A stretch of DNA of 64,000 nt from Vitrella brassicaformis (GCA_001179505.1 CDMY01000510.1:159536-223535), one strand, 5' to 3'. Counted from the stretch's first letter, positions 1-11,930 are shown. The notes: generated by a model from the letters alone, not told the origin. Numbers and translations are program-made.

Positions 1-3000
1 CTCCCTGCCACCGCCCACCAGCGGGCTAGTGGGTGCGTCGGGGTACACTGGGGTCCTGGGCTGCGATTCTGGATGGCTGCCGCCGCTGCCCCTCTCGCTC
101 GACTGGCCGCCATCCTGCCGCTTGTGCCTGCCGGCCCTCAGCGTGTTGACGAACTTAATGATCTGCCCGTTCTCGTGAGGTGGCGGCGCACGGGGCGGCG
201 TGTTCGTCGACACGACGTAAGGGGGCCGCGGGGAAGGGCTAAATAAAACGCCAGCACCACCACTACCACCACCACCACCACCACCAGCAGCAGCGGCCGG
301 GGCAGCCTCCTGTCGGGTGCCTGGGTGGTCCTTGTCCTTGTCCTTGTCCTTGTCCTTGTCTGTCTGCCTGTCTTCGCGCGGTGTGCGGTCCTTCCTCTTG
401 CCGTTCATCTTCTTGATCTGGGAGAGCTTGTCACTGTCACGGCCGAACAGGGGCGTCTTCTTCTTGGGAGTCTGGGGCCGAGACGCCTCCCCCTCCCTCC
501 TCTCTCCCGCCTCGGCCCCCAACTGGCCGTTGCCACCACCACTGCCGTCGCCAGCGGTCTCTTTTGGGGGCTGCTGCTGCGGCTGCTGCTGTTGTTGTGG
601 GACAAGCAGGGGCAGAGCAGATGGCATGGCGTCCAGTGATTGTGAGGGGCGCGGCGGCGGCGGTGGGCGGGACGGCGATAGCCGTGAGCTCTCTAGCACG
701 CCCAGTGAGGCCGCGCGCTTCCGCCCCGGGTGGTCGCGGTCGACGGATTTGCCCGGGTCGTGGATGGGTGGGCCGGGATCGGCAACACGCGCCAGGCCGG
801 CAAAAGCCCGCAGAGGGGGCAGGGCTGCCTCGGGCGCCCCGTCTGACGTGCCGGCACGCCTCTCGTCGTCTGTCTTGTCACTGGGTGGCTTGACGTCGTC
901 TGCTGGGTGCATGTGGGCGTCCTCGGTGGTGGGCGGACCAGGGGCCGCGGCAGCCATCGGCTCATCGGCTGCTGGGGGCGGGTGTTGTGGTGGGGCCGGC
1001 ATGATCTCGTCATCGCCGCCCGTCTGGCCGACGTCGCCTTCATCAGCAGGGGGCATGGGGGCATCTGGGGCTGCCAACGGCTCATCGACGGGAGACGCGA
1101 TGGGCGCGTCATCCCTCTCCCTCGACACAGGGGCGTCGATTTCCATGTCTCCTGCAGCAGCGGCAGCAGCTGGCTCCGGTGCTGCTGGTGGCTCTTCGAT
1201 CAGAGGAGGGATGACTGCAGGCTGAGCAGCAGCCGCAGCAGCTGCAGCTGCAGCTGCTGGTGGTGGTGCTGCAGTAATGGCTACTCGCTGGACCACCTGA
1301 GAAGACAGAGAATGGAGACGTCGGGTGCATGCCATGCAGCCCAACCCCCTCCAAAAGGCCTGCACGCGTTACGACGTACCGATCTGAAGCGGATGCATGG
1401 CAGCAGATCAAACTTCTTGACCAGATGGTTCGGGAACCACTCGTAACCCTAAAAGATACACGCAACACACATGTGTGACACACATAGGTCGAGGGATGAA
1501 CGTAATGTCAAGACGTGTCCGTGTGTGGTCGATCGATCGCATACATATGCGTTGAGTCGGTCTCCGGGGTTGTACGGGAGCCACGCGGTGCCGTGTGTCC
1601 ACAGGAGATGCTGCTGCGACGGCGTGGGCAGGGGCTGCGACCGCACGCTCTCCTCGAACGTCTTGACCCGCGCGTCGTATGTCTGCCCGGCACTGAGGAG
1701 ACACAAACCATACAATTAGACACAAATCATTAGAGCATGTGGCTTCGCTTACAGTCTGTAAGTCTTGGTGATGAGAGACTTTGATCGGTTATCCGCTCCC
1801 ACCCTGCCGCCACTGGGGGCGCTGTCACTCTTCCCTTGATGAAGGGAGGCCACAGGTGGGCCAGCCGGAGCCGCCTTGGTGTAGATGGGCACGTCAAGGG
1901 AGCGCTGGGGGTCGATCTCGTCCAGCCTGCAGACGTAGCCATGGGTCCGCTGGGCCATCTTGAGGACCATGTTGCGGTCCACCTCTGTCAAGGGCTGCGG
2001 ATACACGTCAAATATGTAGCTGTTGACACACATGTGACCCACACACAACACACAACACACGAACCAATGCTGGTATGCTGTCTGTGTGTTTGTATGTGTT
2101 GATGGAGGGTTACCTGAGTGCGGCTTCGAGTGTCTGTCTGAAGCTGTTGAGTCGCCTGGCTTTGGCGAAGAGCTGGAGCGGTGGATTGGGCGTCTCCCAC
2201 CACTTGAAGGGGATGGTCTGGGTCTCCTTCTTGACGTGGCGGCTGCGGTGGGGCAGCACCGACTCCTCCAAGACAGACTGCAGGCATGAATGCATCAAAC
2301 AATCGCAAAGGGAAAAACACGATGCCCATTCATTCTTCCTCCTCCTGTGTGCGGATGGTACCTTTCTGATGTTGTCCAGGTAGCTGGCGGCAGCCTGTGT
2401 GCGGGCCGCCTCGTCCTGGATGGGCAGGTCGTCGTCATCCTCAAGCTGATACTGACATGTCAAACATACACACACGGGCATACACACAGAGACTCCAGTC
2501 CAGCCAGCCACGGATGTGTGTGTGTGTGTGTGTGGATGGGCGAGGCGCACTACTACCGAGTAGATGTGTGCCATGAGGTGGAAGGCAGCGTCCATGAGGT
2601 CGTGTGCCCGCAGCACCCGCCACTGCTGAATCCGCTTGCCCGTCGTGTGGTCGAACCAACGCGCGCTCTGCATCGGCTCCCAGTTGCCGTCTGCTTGCAG
2701 CAAGACATACACGCACACGATTGATTGCTTGTATGCTCTTCTGTCTGTCTGTCTGTCTGTCTGGGTGTGTCTGTATGGTACCGAATGATGGCGCCGTGGG
2801 TATGCCCTCCTGGACGGCGGCCTGCCACACGTACTGCTGCTCGTCGGGCTCCCACACCAGCCAGTTCGCCCCCAAATCAACCTGACACCACACAACACAC
2901 AGCACACTCGCCACACGTGTCGATGATGCTGGATGGATGTGCTGATTGGTTGTCTGGCGGTCGGGTGGGTGGGTGGGTGGTATACCTTGGCCTCGTCCAG

Positions 3001-4253
3001 CCCCTCAACGGCAGGAAAGGTGTGAGTCAGCACACGACCACCGTACCTACAAACCCACACACGTACATCAAAGACAAGGAAGCGACAAGAATGACACACA
3101 GTGGGGAAAATGTGCATCCCTCGCAAGCTGACCTCTCCCTGGCCTCGAGGATGAGCACCGAGAAGCCCCGCTTCCTCAGCTGAGCAGCCGCACTCAGCCC
3201 CGCCACTCCAGCACCAACAATTATCACATGATGGTCCACACCATCAGGCAGACGCGGCGGCTCAAACGCACTGTTGTGTCCAGGATGGGGCGGCCTCGGT
3301 CCCTTCACTCGTGGCTTGTTCCACTTGTGAACGATCTCCTTGGGCGCGGGGCGAAAGTCACTGGCAGGGATGGGCAGCGGGCCGCCCTGCCGTGTGCGAT
3401 CATAGTGGATGAGGAATGACATGTGCTCGTCGGGCTGCTCCCGATGGGCCATGAAGTCGTCTTCCTGGTAACCCACGTCGGGAATCCTCCGTGCCGAGTC
3501 AGCCCCGCCCCTCGGCGACCGCATGCCGCCCTCCTCACCGGCACCACCCCTCCCCTCTCTCCTCCTCATGCCCTTGACGCTCCGGTCGGTCTTGTTGAGC
3601 CATCTGTCGAGCAACTCCTCCTCGCTCTCGTCGCTGCCGTGGTCGCTGAAGTAGGGAGGGGCGTCGGATGGGACGTCCAGGTCCGATGGCAGGTCGTCCT
3701 CCTCTGACGGGGAGGGGGAGGGGGAATTGGGGGCGAGGGGCGGGAGGAGGGCGTCAAGGTCGTCAAGGTCGTCAAGGACGTCGGGCAGGGCAGCCGCAGC
3801 AGCTGCGCTAGACGCCTCACCTAATGATCAATAAAAACACAGACAGAGAGACAGACAGACAGACAGGATATCCTCAGACCCACACACCACACCCCCTCCA
3901 GTAGTCTATCTAATCTATCGCCCATTCCAATGATTCCCACCTGCGTCGGTGTGGTCAGGGAATATGGCCATGGCTCTGTGCACCTCCAGCTCGTCCCACA
4001 CGAGCTGCTCCATGTGGTCCAGGAACCGATCATAGTTGTCCAGCTGCTTCGAGTGCCGCATCCTCTCAATCGCCTCCTCGCCGCCCCGAGGCGTCCCATC
4101 GGCACCTGCCAGCCACTTCCGATAGGTCTCGTCAAGGGTCTCCCCCGGCACCAGGGGGTTCCGCTGTGCCCCGTTGGGAGCGATAGATGGGTCTGGCTGA
4201 TGAATGCCGCTGTCCTCGGCCTCCATACGGTCCATCTCGTCCATCTCATCCAT
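1..4253 (-). CDS. LSD1-like flavin-dependent amine oxidase, 3' part outside the window
   Basis: FAD-dependent amine oxidase, probably of the lysine-specific histone demethylase (KDM1) type; expected role is nuclear demethylation of histone lysines. Exons read leftwards: 3941-4253, 3133-3820, 2986-3046, 2782-2881, 2557-2690, 2362-2451, 2114-2277, 1753-2019, 1545-1692, 1380-1448 and 1-1296 (open at the edge). The dinucleotide-binding motif HHVIIVGAGVAGLSAAAQLR is at about 3230-3170, followed by LILEARE and, across an intron, RYGGRV; next comes DLGANWLVWEP, the family's substrate-side strand. The part at 1753-2019 (TEVDRNMVLKMAQRTHGYVC) resembles the end of the LSD1 tower insertion. The N-terminus is acidic with a DDLDDLDDLD run. 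From 1296 leftwards the chain becomes a Pro/Ala/Ser-rich, low-complexity stretch of more than 430 residues, so the second half of the oxidase fold must lie beyond the window or be missing. The start ATG is the first of a MDEMDEMDRMEAED run. Family certain; LSD1 subfamily moderately so. Confidence 0.8.
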
Positions 4254-4547
4254 CCTCGCGGCTGGCGTCAACGATCTCACAAGGGGGAGGAGGGCGAGGG
4301 GAGGGAGTGGTCCGTCGATAAGCTGCGGCTTGTGCTGTGCTCACAGGGTCAGATGCGGCCTCTCACGCGGCCCTGCCTATGGATAGACACAAACTGACGT
4401 CAGCAAGTGCCGTTTCTCTCTGAATTCATTGCTCTCAAAACTCCGTCGGGTGCTGCGTGCTACGGAAGACCAAGAATACCGAGAGGATGCCGCGAATCGT
4501 TTGCGAGCCACATGGCATTGCGAGCTTGGGGAAGAAAAGGGAACGAA
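4254..4547. promoter_or_regulatory. Divergent intergenic spacer between amine oxidase and START-like gene
   Basis: About 290 bp separate the two opposed start codons, so both promoters should lie here. No TATA-like box or other recognisable element was found. The downstream gene could start earlier: in-frame ATG codons exist at 4407 and 4512, which would absorb half of this spacer into coding sequence. Confidence 0.4.
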
Positions 4548-7170
4548 ATGGCTTCCCCTGTTAGTCCCATCTCCCTCCCTCCCTATCCCCAGCCGCACGT
4601 GGCCAAGACCACGCCCTCGTCCTCACGCGACGCCGCGAGCCACCACTTGATGTCATACTCTGATCTGGAGCACGTCCGCACACTCGCAGACGGATGGCAA
4701 CGTTCTCTCGATGTGAGTAGGCAGGCCACGGGAGAGAGAGGGCGGCAAGAGGGATCACCGAGAAACTCATGCGGATTTGCTTGCCTGGTTGTTTGTTTGT
4801 TTGTGTCAGACGTGCATCGAGTACTGGGAGGCGGGTCTGCAGGAGGAGGCGGGCCAGATGCTCTCCAAGACCAAACAGGAGATGGACTTGTTCTTCGTAA
4901 GCACCCAAACACACACACACACAACACACCACACAAGAGTGAGCACCTGTTGCTGTTGTGCGTTAATTGCGCAGGAGGAGGTGACGAAAGCGACACCGTG
5001 GGAGCACGTGTCGACCCCCAAGAGCGGCGTCATCATCGAGGACGCCTCCGAAGACAAGACCATCCGCGAGTCCAACACCTGCCGATACATTCTCAACCTA
5101 TGCCCCATGCCACAAGCGGCAGACGGGCGACGCCGTCCCAGGGGCGGCAAGGGCCCACGGGCGATGCACCCGGTCTTCCAGGACGAGGCGCTCGTGGACA
5201 TCCTCAGTGCCCTCTGCCAGCGGCTCAATGCTTGCCCCGTCCTCGCAGAGATCCGCCTTGCGGAACAGGCAGACGAGGAGATGCTCCTGGAGGAGGCCAA
5301 GGCAGGCGTGCGCAACGAGGAGACCCCCGAGACCGCCGACACGCCGTCCCAATCCTTTGTGGCCGATGGGGCGGGCGGGCCGCCATCGCCGCAGCTTGAC
5401 CCCTTTGGATGGGATCACCGGATGTGCGAGGCGGAGAGCGAGGCAGAGGAGTTCCGGGAAGGCGGCTTCCGGCTGATTCGGCCGATCCGCGGGTGCGACG
5501 AGGACAGGGAGCGTCGTGAGGGGTTGGAGGATCTGGAGCGGCTGATCGGCGAGGTGGAGTGGCTGCTCGAGGCGGAGCAGGTGACGCTGGCCTACAAGCG
5601 GCTGCAGGCCCTCAAGCGGCGGACCGTCGAGCACCTCAAGAAAACGGGCGGCGGCACACCCACCCCCTCTTACACCTTCCTCTCGACGAGCCATAGCCAG
5701 CCGCCCTCGCCCACCCTGTCATACGGCCATGACGGATCCCCACAGCACAGCCCCACCCACCACGGCAGCACGCGACGGCGAAGGCCCAACCTGCGGTCGC
5801 AGCTGGAGCGGCTGGGCGTGGCAGGGGCGCACAGGAAAGTGCTGGACGAGAACACTGTCAAGAGGCTCAACTACCGGATGGCCCGCATCGAGGGGGTCAA
5901 CGAGCTCATGATGGCCTCGCCAACCGACCAGGCTTGGCGGGCCGTCTCCCACGACGCATACGACTTCAGGTGAGCAAGAGAGAGAGGAGAGGAGAAGACA
6001 CATCGATGACAGGGATGGGATGGATGTGCCTGCTGGGCGTCCGTCCACTCTGTGTGTATGTTGGGTATGTATGTTGCAGATGGCGTTTTGACGAGGACGG
6101 GACGGCGATAATGATGATTGAGGGTGTGCTCAACTCGGACCTGTTTTCGATCATGTGTCTCATCTACGAGTGCGACTACCACAACAAGTGGCTGCCATTC
6201 CTCACCGAATCGTCCACCTACCACATAGTCGGACGCCTGCAACAAATCGTGGTCCACGGGTCAGTGAGCCAGCCAGGCCACACAGACACACGCACACCCA
6301 CCCCCTCCAGTAGCGACCTGCCTGCCTGCCTGGCTGCTTGCCTCAATCAGATATGCGCTGCCGTGGCCGTTCGAGCCGCGTGAGGCCGTGGCTTATGGGT
6401 TTGGCACAAACGCGCTGGAGGACCCCGACTTCCACTGCGTCATGGTGGTGGCGTGGAGCGTGCCCAACGAAAAGACCTACTGGGACGCACCGGTGCCTGG
6501 CGCGAGGGACGGCGTCATCAGAATGAATGTGTAAGCCCTTAAGGCACGACAAGGAAGGCAGTGAAGTGAGTGAGCATTGCACCTCCACGCCTCCCTCCTC
6601 GTGTGTGTGGGTGTTCAGTGAGCATTTTGCGTACTACTTTTACCCCGAGAGTGAGAAGTCGACTCGCATGAAGGTACTGCTCAAGATCGACCCCAAGATC
6701 GCATTCGTCCCACTGTGGTAAGTGTGGGCAGACACACACAGACACACAGACAGACACACAGAGAGGGTCAGAGAGCAGACTGAGACGCGCCAGACCTCTC
6801 TGTCTGGTTTGTGTGGCTGTATGTGTGTGCAGGTTGCAGAACTACATAGCCCGCTTCATCTGCCAGTGGATGTTCAGAAACATCCTCAAGTACGTGGCCG
6901 CGCGCAGAGAGGCTTCCAGGAACACATACGCGCCCACATGTGTGTCTCTGTGTGTCTTTTTTGTGTGCCTCTGTGTCTTTTTCCCTGTCTGCTATATATA
7001 GGTGCATCAAGAACTTCAAGGGCAGCGTGTGGGAGAAGCGGATGAAGGAGCGGCCAGAGGTGTACGAGTGGATCAGGCGGGAGGTGCAGAAGTTCTACGA
7101 GAGCGACACATTCAAACAGAGGAAATGTGCGGCAGCCAGCACAGACACCAAGGGCAAAGGGGGCAGGTAG
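4548..7170 (+). CDS. START/SRPBCC-like domain protein
   Basis: About 643 residues from eight exons: 4548-4712, 4810-4896, 4975-5969, 6080-6259, 6351-6530, 6619-6717, 6833-6889, 7002-7170; all phases agree. The N-terminal third is helical (WQRSLDTCIEYWEAGLQEEA), the middle is acidic and low in complexity with a Ser/Pro/His-rich linker. The C-terminal 230 residues, beginning WRFDEDGTAIMMIEG and continuing WLPFL, YALPWPFEPREAVAYGFG, FHCVMVVAWSV and KVLLKIDPKIAFVPLWL, have the alternating strand pattern and closing helix of START/SRPBCC lipid-binding folds as found in alveolate proteins. That assignment rests on pattern, not on an alignment; ligand unknown. In-frame ATGs at 4407 and 4512 are alternative starts. 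An exact copy of a 28-nt element found after another gene lies just past the stop. Confidence 0.72.
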
Positions 7171-8331
7171 GAAGGGTTATATTATTGACGGAGGAAATTG
7201 ACCAACCAAGGAGGGAGTGAGGGAGGGAGGGAGGGAGGGAGTGGGTCGCTGGTCGGTAGGTCGGTGGGGGGTGGGTGGTTTTCCTCCTTTCAGTTCGTTT
7301 CACACACATTCCATACGCACACTGCTGCTGGTTTTGATGATGATGATGATGATTTGTGAAGGTTGCGTGCCCATCCCCATCCTTCCGTCCATCTTGATCA
7401 AAGTGCTTTGTGTGTCCCATGGTGCCTGCCTGCCTTCCTGCCTGTTCGCACAGGGGTACCACTACAGTTGCTACGCGCCTTCTGGCCAGCTTAGCTGTGA
7501 GTGGTACGCTTATGACCGACCCATCCATCAGATCGACCGATACCCAATTCATAGAGTGAGCCTTTGCTTTTGCCACGTGTCTGTCCAAGTGAGTGTAGTG
7601 TGCCGGTTCAGTCGTGTTGCGTTCGTTCGTCGTGCTGCGGGGCTGTCAAGCGTGAGTGCTTTGTCTCACCTTTTTCAATGCCTGGATGCCACTGTGAATG
7701 GATGCAATGATTGGAATGGAATGGAATGGGGTGTAGTGAAGGTGGGTGAGGGAGATGTGAGAGGGGGGCTGTGCGGGGTGGGGGGAAGAGGCTGTGTTGT
7801 GGTATGGTGAGACGGGGTGGTGGTCACTTGAATCTGCGAGTGAGCTAACCAGCCAGCCATAGTGGGTGGACGCGATGCAGTGTCGATGGATGGCATGGGT
7901 CTGAATTTAGAGTGTGTGACGTTGCGTGGGTTCAGTCGTTCCCTGGGTCAAGGAAGGAAGGAAGGAAGGACGGACAGCCAGGCAGTGTTAGACAGTCAGC
8001 CAGGTCCGGTCTGCTTGCTGTGTGCGTCGTTTTGTATCTCATGACATACATGCATGTATGTTCGATCGACATGGTACCTATCGATTTGTGCACTGTGTGC
8101 AATGCATTGCATGTACCTATCAAGATCGGAAAAATACCTGTCTGACATGACAGCCAGCCAAAGTGAAACCTGTCTGGTCCATACGTAGCTGTACAAGGGT
8201 GCATGCAGCGACCATCCATCCAACCAGCCCCCCTTTCCCCCTCCCCCGCCACCAGCAGCCACTCTCTATCCCAAGCATCACTTCCGCTCACCCAACAAAC
8301 CAATACACCCACCCGTGGGTTCACCCCTCCT
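7171..8331. other. Convergent intergenic region, no gene seen
   Basis: This 1.16-kb spacer lies between two convergent genes. It holds the 28-nt element at 7186-7213, a following GGGA-rich tract (7210-7250), a GAT repeat near 7335 and a GGAA run at 7950-7970. The reading frames here are rich in Ser/Cys/Val from GT-rich DNA and show no domain or splice-supported exon. Confidence 0.6.
7186..7213 (+). repeat. 28-nt post-stop element, copy 1
   Basis: Starts TGACGGAGGAAATTGACC, 16 nt beyond the TAG stop of the START-like gene, and is followed by a purine-rich GGGA tract. It is identical over 28 nt to 23235-23262, which overlaps the stop codon of the CAP-domain gene. It may be a shared 3'-UTR or processing signal, or a trace of a local duplication. 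Confidence 0.75.
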
Positions 8332-8703
8332 TCAGTTCCACATGTCGCGGCGCATCCCTCCAGTTTTACATGTCGCGGCCCTGCCCGTCATTTTGCGGTT
8401 CTTGGTGGCGTGCAGGGCCTCGCGCTCCTCGGCAGCCTTCCTGATGTTCTCGCGCATCTCGCTCCTCTCCTCGGCCGTCAGCTGAGGGGGCGCCTGTCGA
8501 TGGACTCCGACGGCTGCGATGGACCCGCCCGGCTGCCTCGGGGGGTCGAAGTCGCGCGGCGTCGAGGCGGTGGTTGTCAAGGCGGTGGTTTGTGCCACCG
8601 TCGACGCCTTCTGAGTGGTGGTGGTGGCGACGCAATGGATGAGCAGCGCGACCCCAAAGAGCACCCAAAGCGCCAACGCAACGGCGAGGATTTCCCACAC
8701 CAT
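8332..8703 (-). CDS. Small single-pass membrane protein, unknown function
   Basis: Intronless frame of 123 codons starting at an ATG (8703). The first 26 residues, MVWEILAVALALWVLFGVAL and following, form one hydrophobic helix that would be a signal anchor or an uncleaved signal peptide. A Thr-rich linker, a Pro-rich stretch and then a charged amphipathic helix (LTAEERSEMRENIRKAAEER) follow, ending in a basic tail. No family is recognised. The gene lies convergent to the START-like gene and divergent from the next one. It may be real because the frame has a clean ATG, a good anchor and a structured charged helix, but a short ORF in GC-rich DNA could also occur by chance. Confidence 0.5.
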   Translation of the reverse strand: MVWEILAVALALWVLFGVALLIHCVATTTTQKASTVAQTTALTTTASTPRDFDPPRQPGGSIAAVGVHRQAPPQLTAEERSEMRENIRKAAEEREALHATKNRKMTGRAATCKTGGMRRDMWN

Positions 8704-8996
8704 GGCCGGAAACTGACCAAGGACGACAATGGTGGGTGGTCTGCCGTGGTATGGCTGTAAATTCCAGCCTAAAGGGGTACTATCGCAAGCTGACGTGTGA
8801 TTGTTGGGATGGTTGGGTGTCAGTCAAAATTTGCGGCTCGGTTTAGGGCCCTTCTTTTCCGTGAAATCGCCGCGGGCGGAGAAGAGAGGAGACGAGAGCA
8901 AGACAAGAGAAAATGGGTCTTCTCCCATGTCTAATCTCCCACCGACAACCCTCGTCCCTATTGCCTGAGCATCTACACTCGAGAATCTGAGTCACA
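8704..8996. promoter_or_regulatory. Divergent intergenic spacer
   Basis: About 290 bp between opposed starts of two small membrane-protein genes. The plus-strand gene is preceded by a C/T-rich stretch. No specific motif recognised. Confidence 0.35.
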
Positions 8997-9995
8997 ATGC
9001 CGTCTGTGGTGTATGTGGTGGACGCTGAAGCCCCTCAGCTGCACAACGAGGAAGCGTCTCACACTGGTGCTGCGGCCAAGTGCGCTCCTCCCGTTCTGCC
9101 TTTCGACTTCTTTGGGTTGAAGGTTCTTCTGAGCAAGCCTTTGACCAGGGTGAGGAACACGCCACACGAATGCACGACAGGGTTCATCCTATCCCGTGCT
9201 TTGTCTTTGGTCTTTGTTCTGCCTTCCTTCTGCCTTTAGGTCGAGGGCAGTGACTTCTATGGGTTCATCTTGACCCACCAGCTGCTGCTCTTGGCTCCGG
9301 TGGTCTTCGCGGTCCCCCAACACTTCCGTCTTTATGACACGTACTACTACTCTGACATCTACTATTTTTATGAGGCCCCATTAGCCCTCATCATCGGCCT
9401 CTCTATCGCAAGTTTGGTCCTCTTGGCCTTCTGCTGCTGGTCCTTCTTCGCAAGGATGTCAGTCCTGGCGCCTCGCAGCGGTGCGCACTTCCCTCACAGC
9501 AAAGCGGGGTGGCAGCTGACGACCCACATCATCCAGCTAATCCTACTCAGCAGTTTCCTTTATTTCGTTCCGTGGTTTGACGTACTTGTCTCGGCGATTC
9601 TCTCTGAGGCTCGCTGGAACAACAATGCCCCCTGGGTCCTGTGGGTAGTTTTCACGCTCGTCCCCATCGGTGTTGTGGGATTGTGGGTATTGCTTTTCGT
9701 GCTGGTCACTCGGTATCTGGGAACGTATGCCATCTCGGGGGAGCATGCGACTGCACTGGCCATGGCCTGGAGCACTGTGTACTGCGACACTATGCGGTGT
9801 GTCGCTGTGCCCTTTCTGTTTGTGGCGGCACTGTCTAAGAGTTCCTACTCACTCCTCTGGGTTTTCGGTCTGGCCATGGCCTTGTGCTTGATCGTGGTGC
9901 TAATCCGTCTGGTGCTGTCGCTTTTTTCGGCGAAGCCCGCTTCATCTCATGGCAGACCATTGCCCGCAGCCCCTGCTCCGCAACCATATGTGTAG
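8997..9995 (+). CDS. Polytopic membrane protein, about six TM helices
   Basis: 302 residues from two exons, 8997-9149 and 9240-9995, phase 0 across a 90-bp intron (AGG|GTGAGG ... CTTTAG|GTC). Hydrophobic segments fall at about residues 60-76, 99-121, 148-172, 182-207, 237-250 and 255-280. The loop between the first two is Tyr-rich (TYYYSDIYYFYE). The tail after the last helix is short and Pro/Ala-rich, ending PYV. No transporter or enzyme signature motif is visible and I do not recognise the family. The neighbour across the convergent spacer is also a membrane protein (MBOAT), but nothing links the two functionally. Confidence 0.75.
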
Positions 9996-10495
9996 GAGCG
10001 GTGAGATGGATGGATTGGTGGGCTGCTTGTGGGTCGTGGTAGTCCGTGAGTGAGCAGCGTGCATCTTTGGTGAAGTACGTCTGTGTGTGTCCATGTGTGC
10101 GTACAGCTGATGTGGTGGATACTGATGTGTATTTGTGTGAGTGTGTGAGTGGATCGGCTACGGGCCTGCTGGCGGCCGACTGGGATACAAGCGGCAGATA
10201 ATTCATGCTGCCGTCTGTCGATAGGTCTGTCGGCCTTCGTGTTGGGTGCTGCATGTCTTGCCTGCATGATGTCTGGAGCAGAGACGTACGTGACCTATGG
10301 TGCAGCGACTGTATTGATTGCAAGCTGACGCGTCGATTGGTGGTGTGGATGCGTTGGTTGTCAGTCAAAATTGAGACGCAGGCATGAAGATCAATCCATC
10401 TGTCGATGCAATGCATGCACTCACTCGGTCTGTCATGTGTGTACAAGGCCGCGTCTTCCGCTGCCGCTGCCACACTGGCCCTCTTCTGTCAGTCA
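9996..10495. other. Convergent intergenic region, no gene seen
   Basis: 500 bp between the stop of the membrane-protein gene and the last exon of the MBOAT gene. Contains short GT repeats and palindromic 6-8-mers only. Open frames on the minus strand here are antisense shadows without domain content. Confidence 0.5.
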
Positions 10496-11930
10496 TCAGC
10501 CCGACTTCACCTGAAAAATACACAGACGTCCATCCATTGATTCACTCACTCATCCGTCTTGCCCGGTGCCACCCACCCACCTCATAGACAGCGATCTCCT
10601 TTGCGGTTAACATGTCGTCCGCCGCCAGTGTGCCCTCGCCGTTGCTGTATTGCTCCCCGATGTAGCCGGCCGGTAGGTCATCGTTCTCCACCCACTGATG
10701 CATCCTGCGCATTCATCTACAGTACAGCTCATTCATCGACAGTGTCCTTTTTACCCTTAGACAAAGCGGTACCTAGACAATCTTATGTGGACACAACGGT
10801 GGCACTGGCAGTCGAACTAATGGCTGTGTCCCTGAGGGATTGTCATGGTAGAACTGCGGTCCCGCGTACACAAACAGAGCAGGATAAAGCGGCGAGAGGC
10901 CCAGCAACACCGCGTGAGTCAGCAACATCCCCACCGGCGCCGGCAGCCGCTTGTCGAGCTTGAGCCGCGCCTCCAGATAACATCCGACGCCGTTGAGAAC
11001 GAAGAACATCAACGCCGGAAAGGGGCTCGCACTGAACGTCACGACGGCGACGTGCATATGCAGAAGTCCACTGACGAGGAAGGCAGCCATGGCAGCGCCG
11101 GCCGAGGAGAGGCCGGGTTGCTCCTTGAGCGGTGTGAACACGGACTGGTGCAGCAGGGTCGATACCAGGCGGTTGTATCGGCGGCCCCAGAACTCTCGGA
11201 GGGAGGTCGACGTGATGGCCCAGTCGTTGAATGGCAGCATTTCGTAGCGGTCCAGGCTGAGCAGAGATACCAGTGCCATCTGCATGTCCTGGACGAACGT
11301 CATCGAGAAGAGATTGACGGCCCAGATCAGCATGAATTGCAGGGTCAGCCAGTAGTCGCTGCGAAGAGCATTGCCGCCTCCTTCAACGCCTTCCAGACAC
11401 CCCACAAGCCATTCCTCCGACATAGCTGCAATCGACTGTTTCGCCAGCGCCCCGACAGCGAGCGTCGCAGTGTCCAGCAGCCAGGCAGGCCGAGATCTTG
11501 CAAGGTGATCACCGCCTTCAGCCGCTTTGCGCCGACTGATTGGCAGGAAGAACCAGAGAAAGCCCAACGTGTAGTCAGTCAGCTTCAGGTGACTTCGAGC
11601 TTCATGTGGCAGCATCACTTGGTGGACCAACCGAATAGATAGCATCCACAGCAGGGAGCAGGTCATCATGGAGACCACCGAGCCGCTCTCGAGGTCTTTG
11701 CAGCCGAGGAAGATGAGTAAGGTCGTCATCGATAGCGCCAAACCGCCTCTCATCCAAGCATTGGTGAGACGACGCACCACGAAGTAAGAGAAGGCCAAAA
11801 GGGCGACGCAGGCGATTGGGATGCTGTATGCGAGGGTCATGCTCACGACATAATGTAAGCGGGGCAGATGCGCAAGTGGGTCAGCTGTGTACTGACCCAC
11901 TTGCACTTGCGCGGACTGGACTGGACTCAT
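10496..11930 (-). CDS. Wax-synthase-like membrane-bound O-acyltransferase (MBOAT)
   Basis: Likely transfers a fatty acyl group from acyl-CoA to an alcohol acceptor (wax ester or related neutral lipid) in the ER. Main exon 10795-11930, then 10581-10704 and 10496-10510; this splicing keeps phase throughout and gives 424 residues. Diagnostic wax-synthase sequence is SLREFWGRRYNRLVSTLLH, followed by an AFLVSGLLHMHVAVVTF segment that carries the invariant MBOAT histidine (LLHMH). At least seven hydrophobic helices. Without the two small exons the chain would stop at 10773; including them adds an acidic tail MHQWVENDDLPAGYIGEQY... ending EVKSG. The start may instead be the ATG at 11840 (MTLAYSIPIACV), which begins directly at a TM helix and would put the inverted repeat at 11870-11904 in the 5' UTR. 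Confidence 0.82.
11870..11910. repeat. Inverted repeat at the 5' end of the MBOAT gene
   Basis: Perfect arms GCAAGTGGGTCAG (11872-11884) and CTGACCCACTTGC (11892-11904) with a 7-nt spacer. A second GCGC pair sits just outside the arms. It overlaps the first codons, or the leader if the ATG at 11840 is used. Confidence 0.85.

Noticed and set aside
317-1225. Long plus-strand open frame of about 300 codons at the left edge
   Set aside because: It is antisense to the low-complexity Pro/Ala/Ser-rich tail of the amine oxidase gene, starts with Leu/Ser repeats from a CCTTGT microsatellite, and has no domain or splice support.
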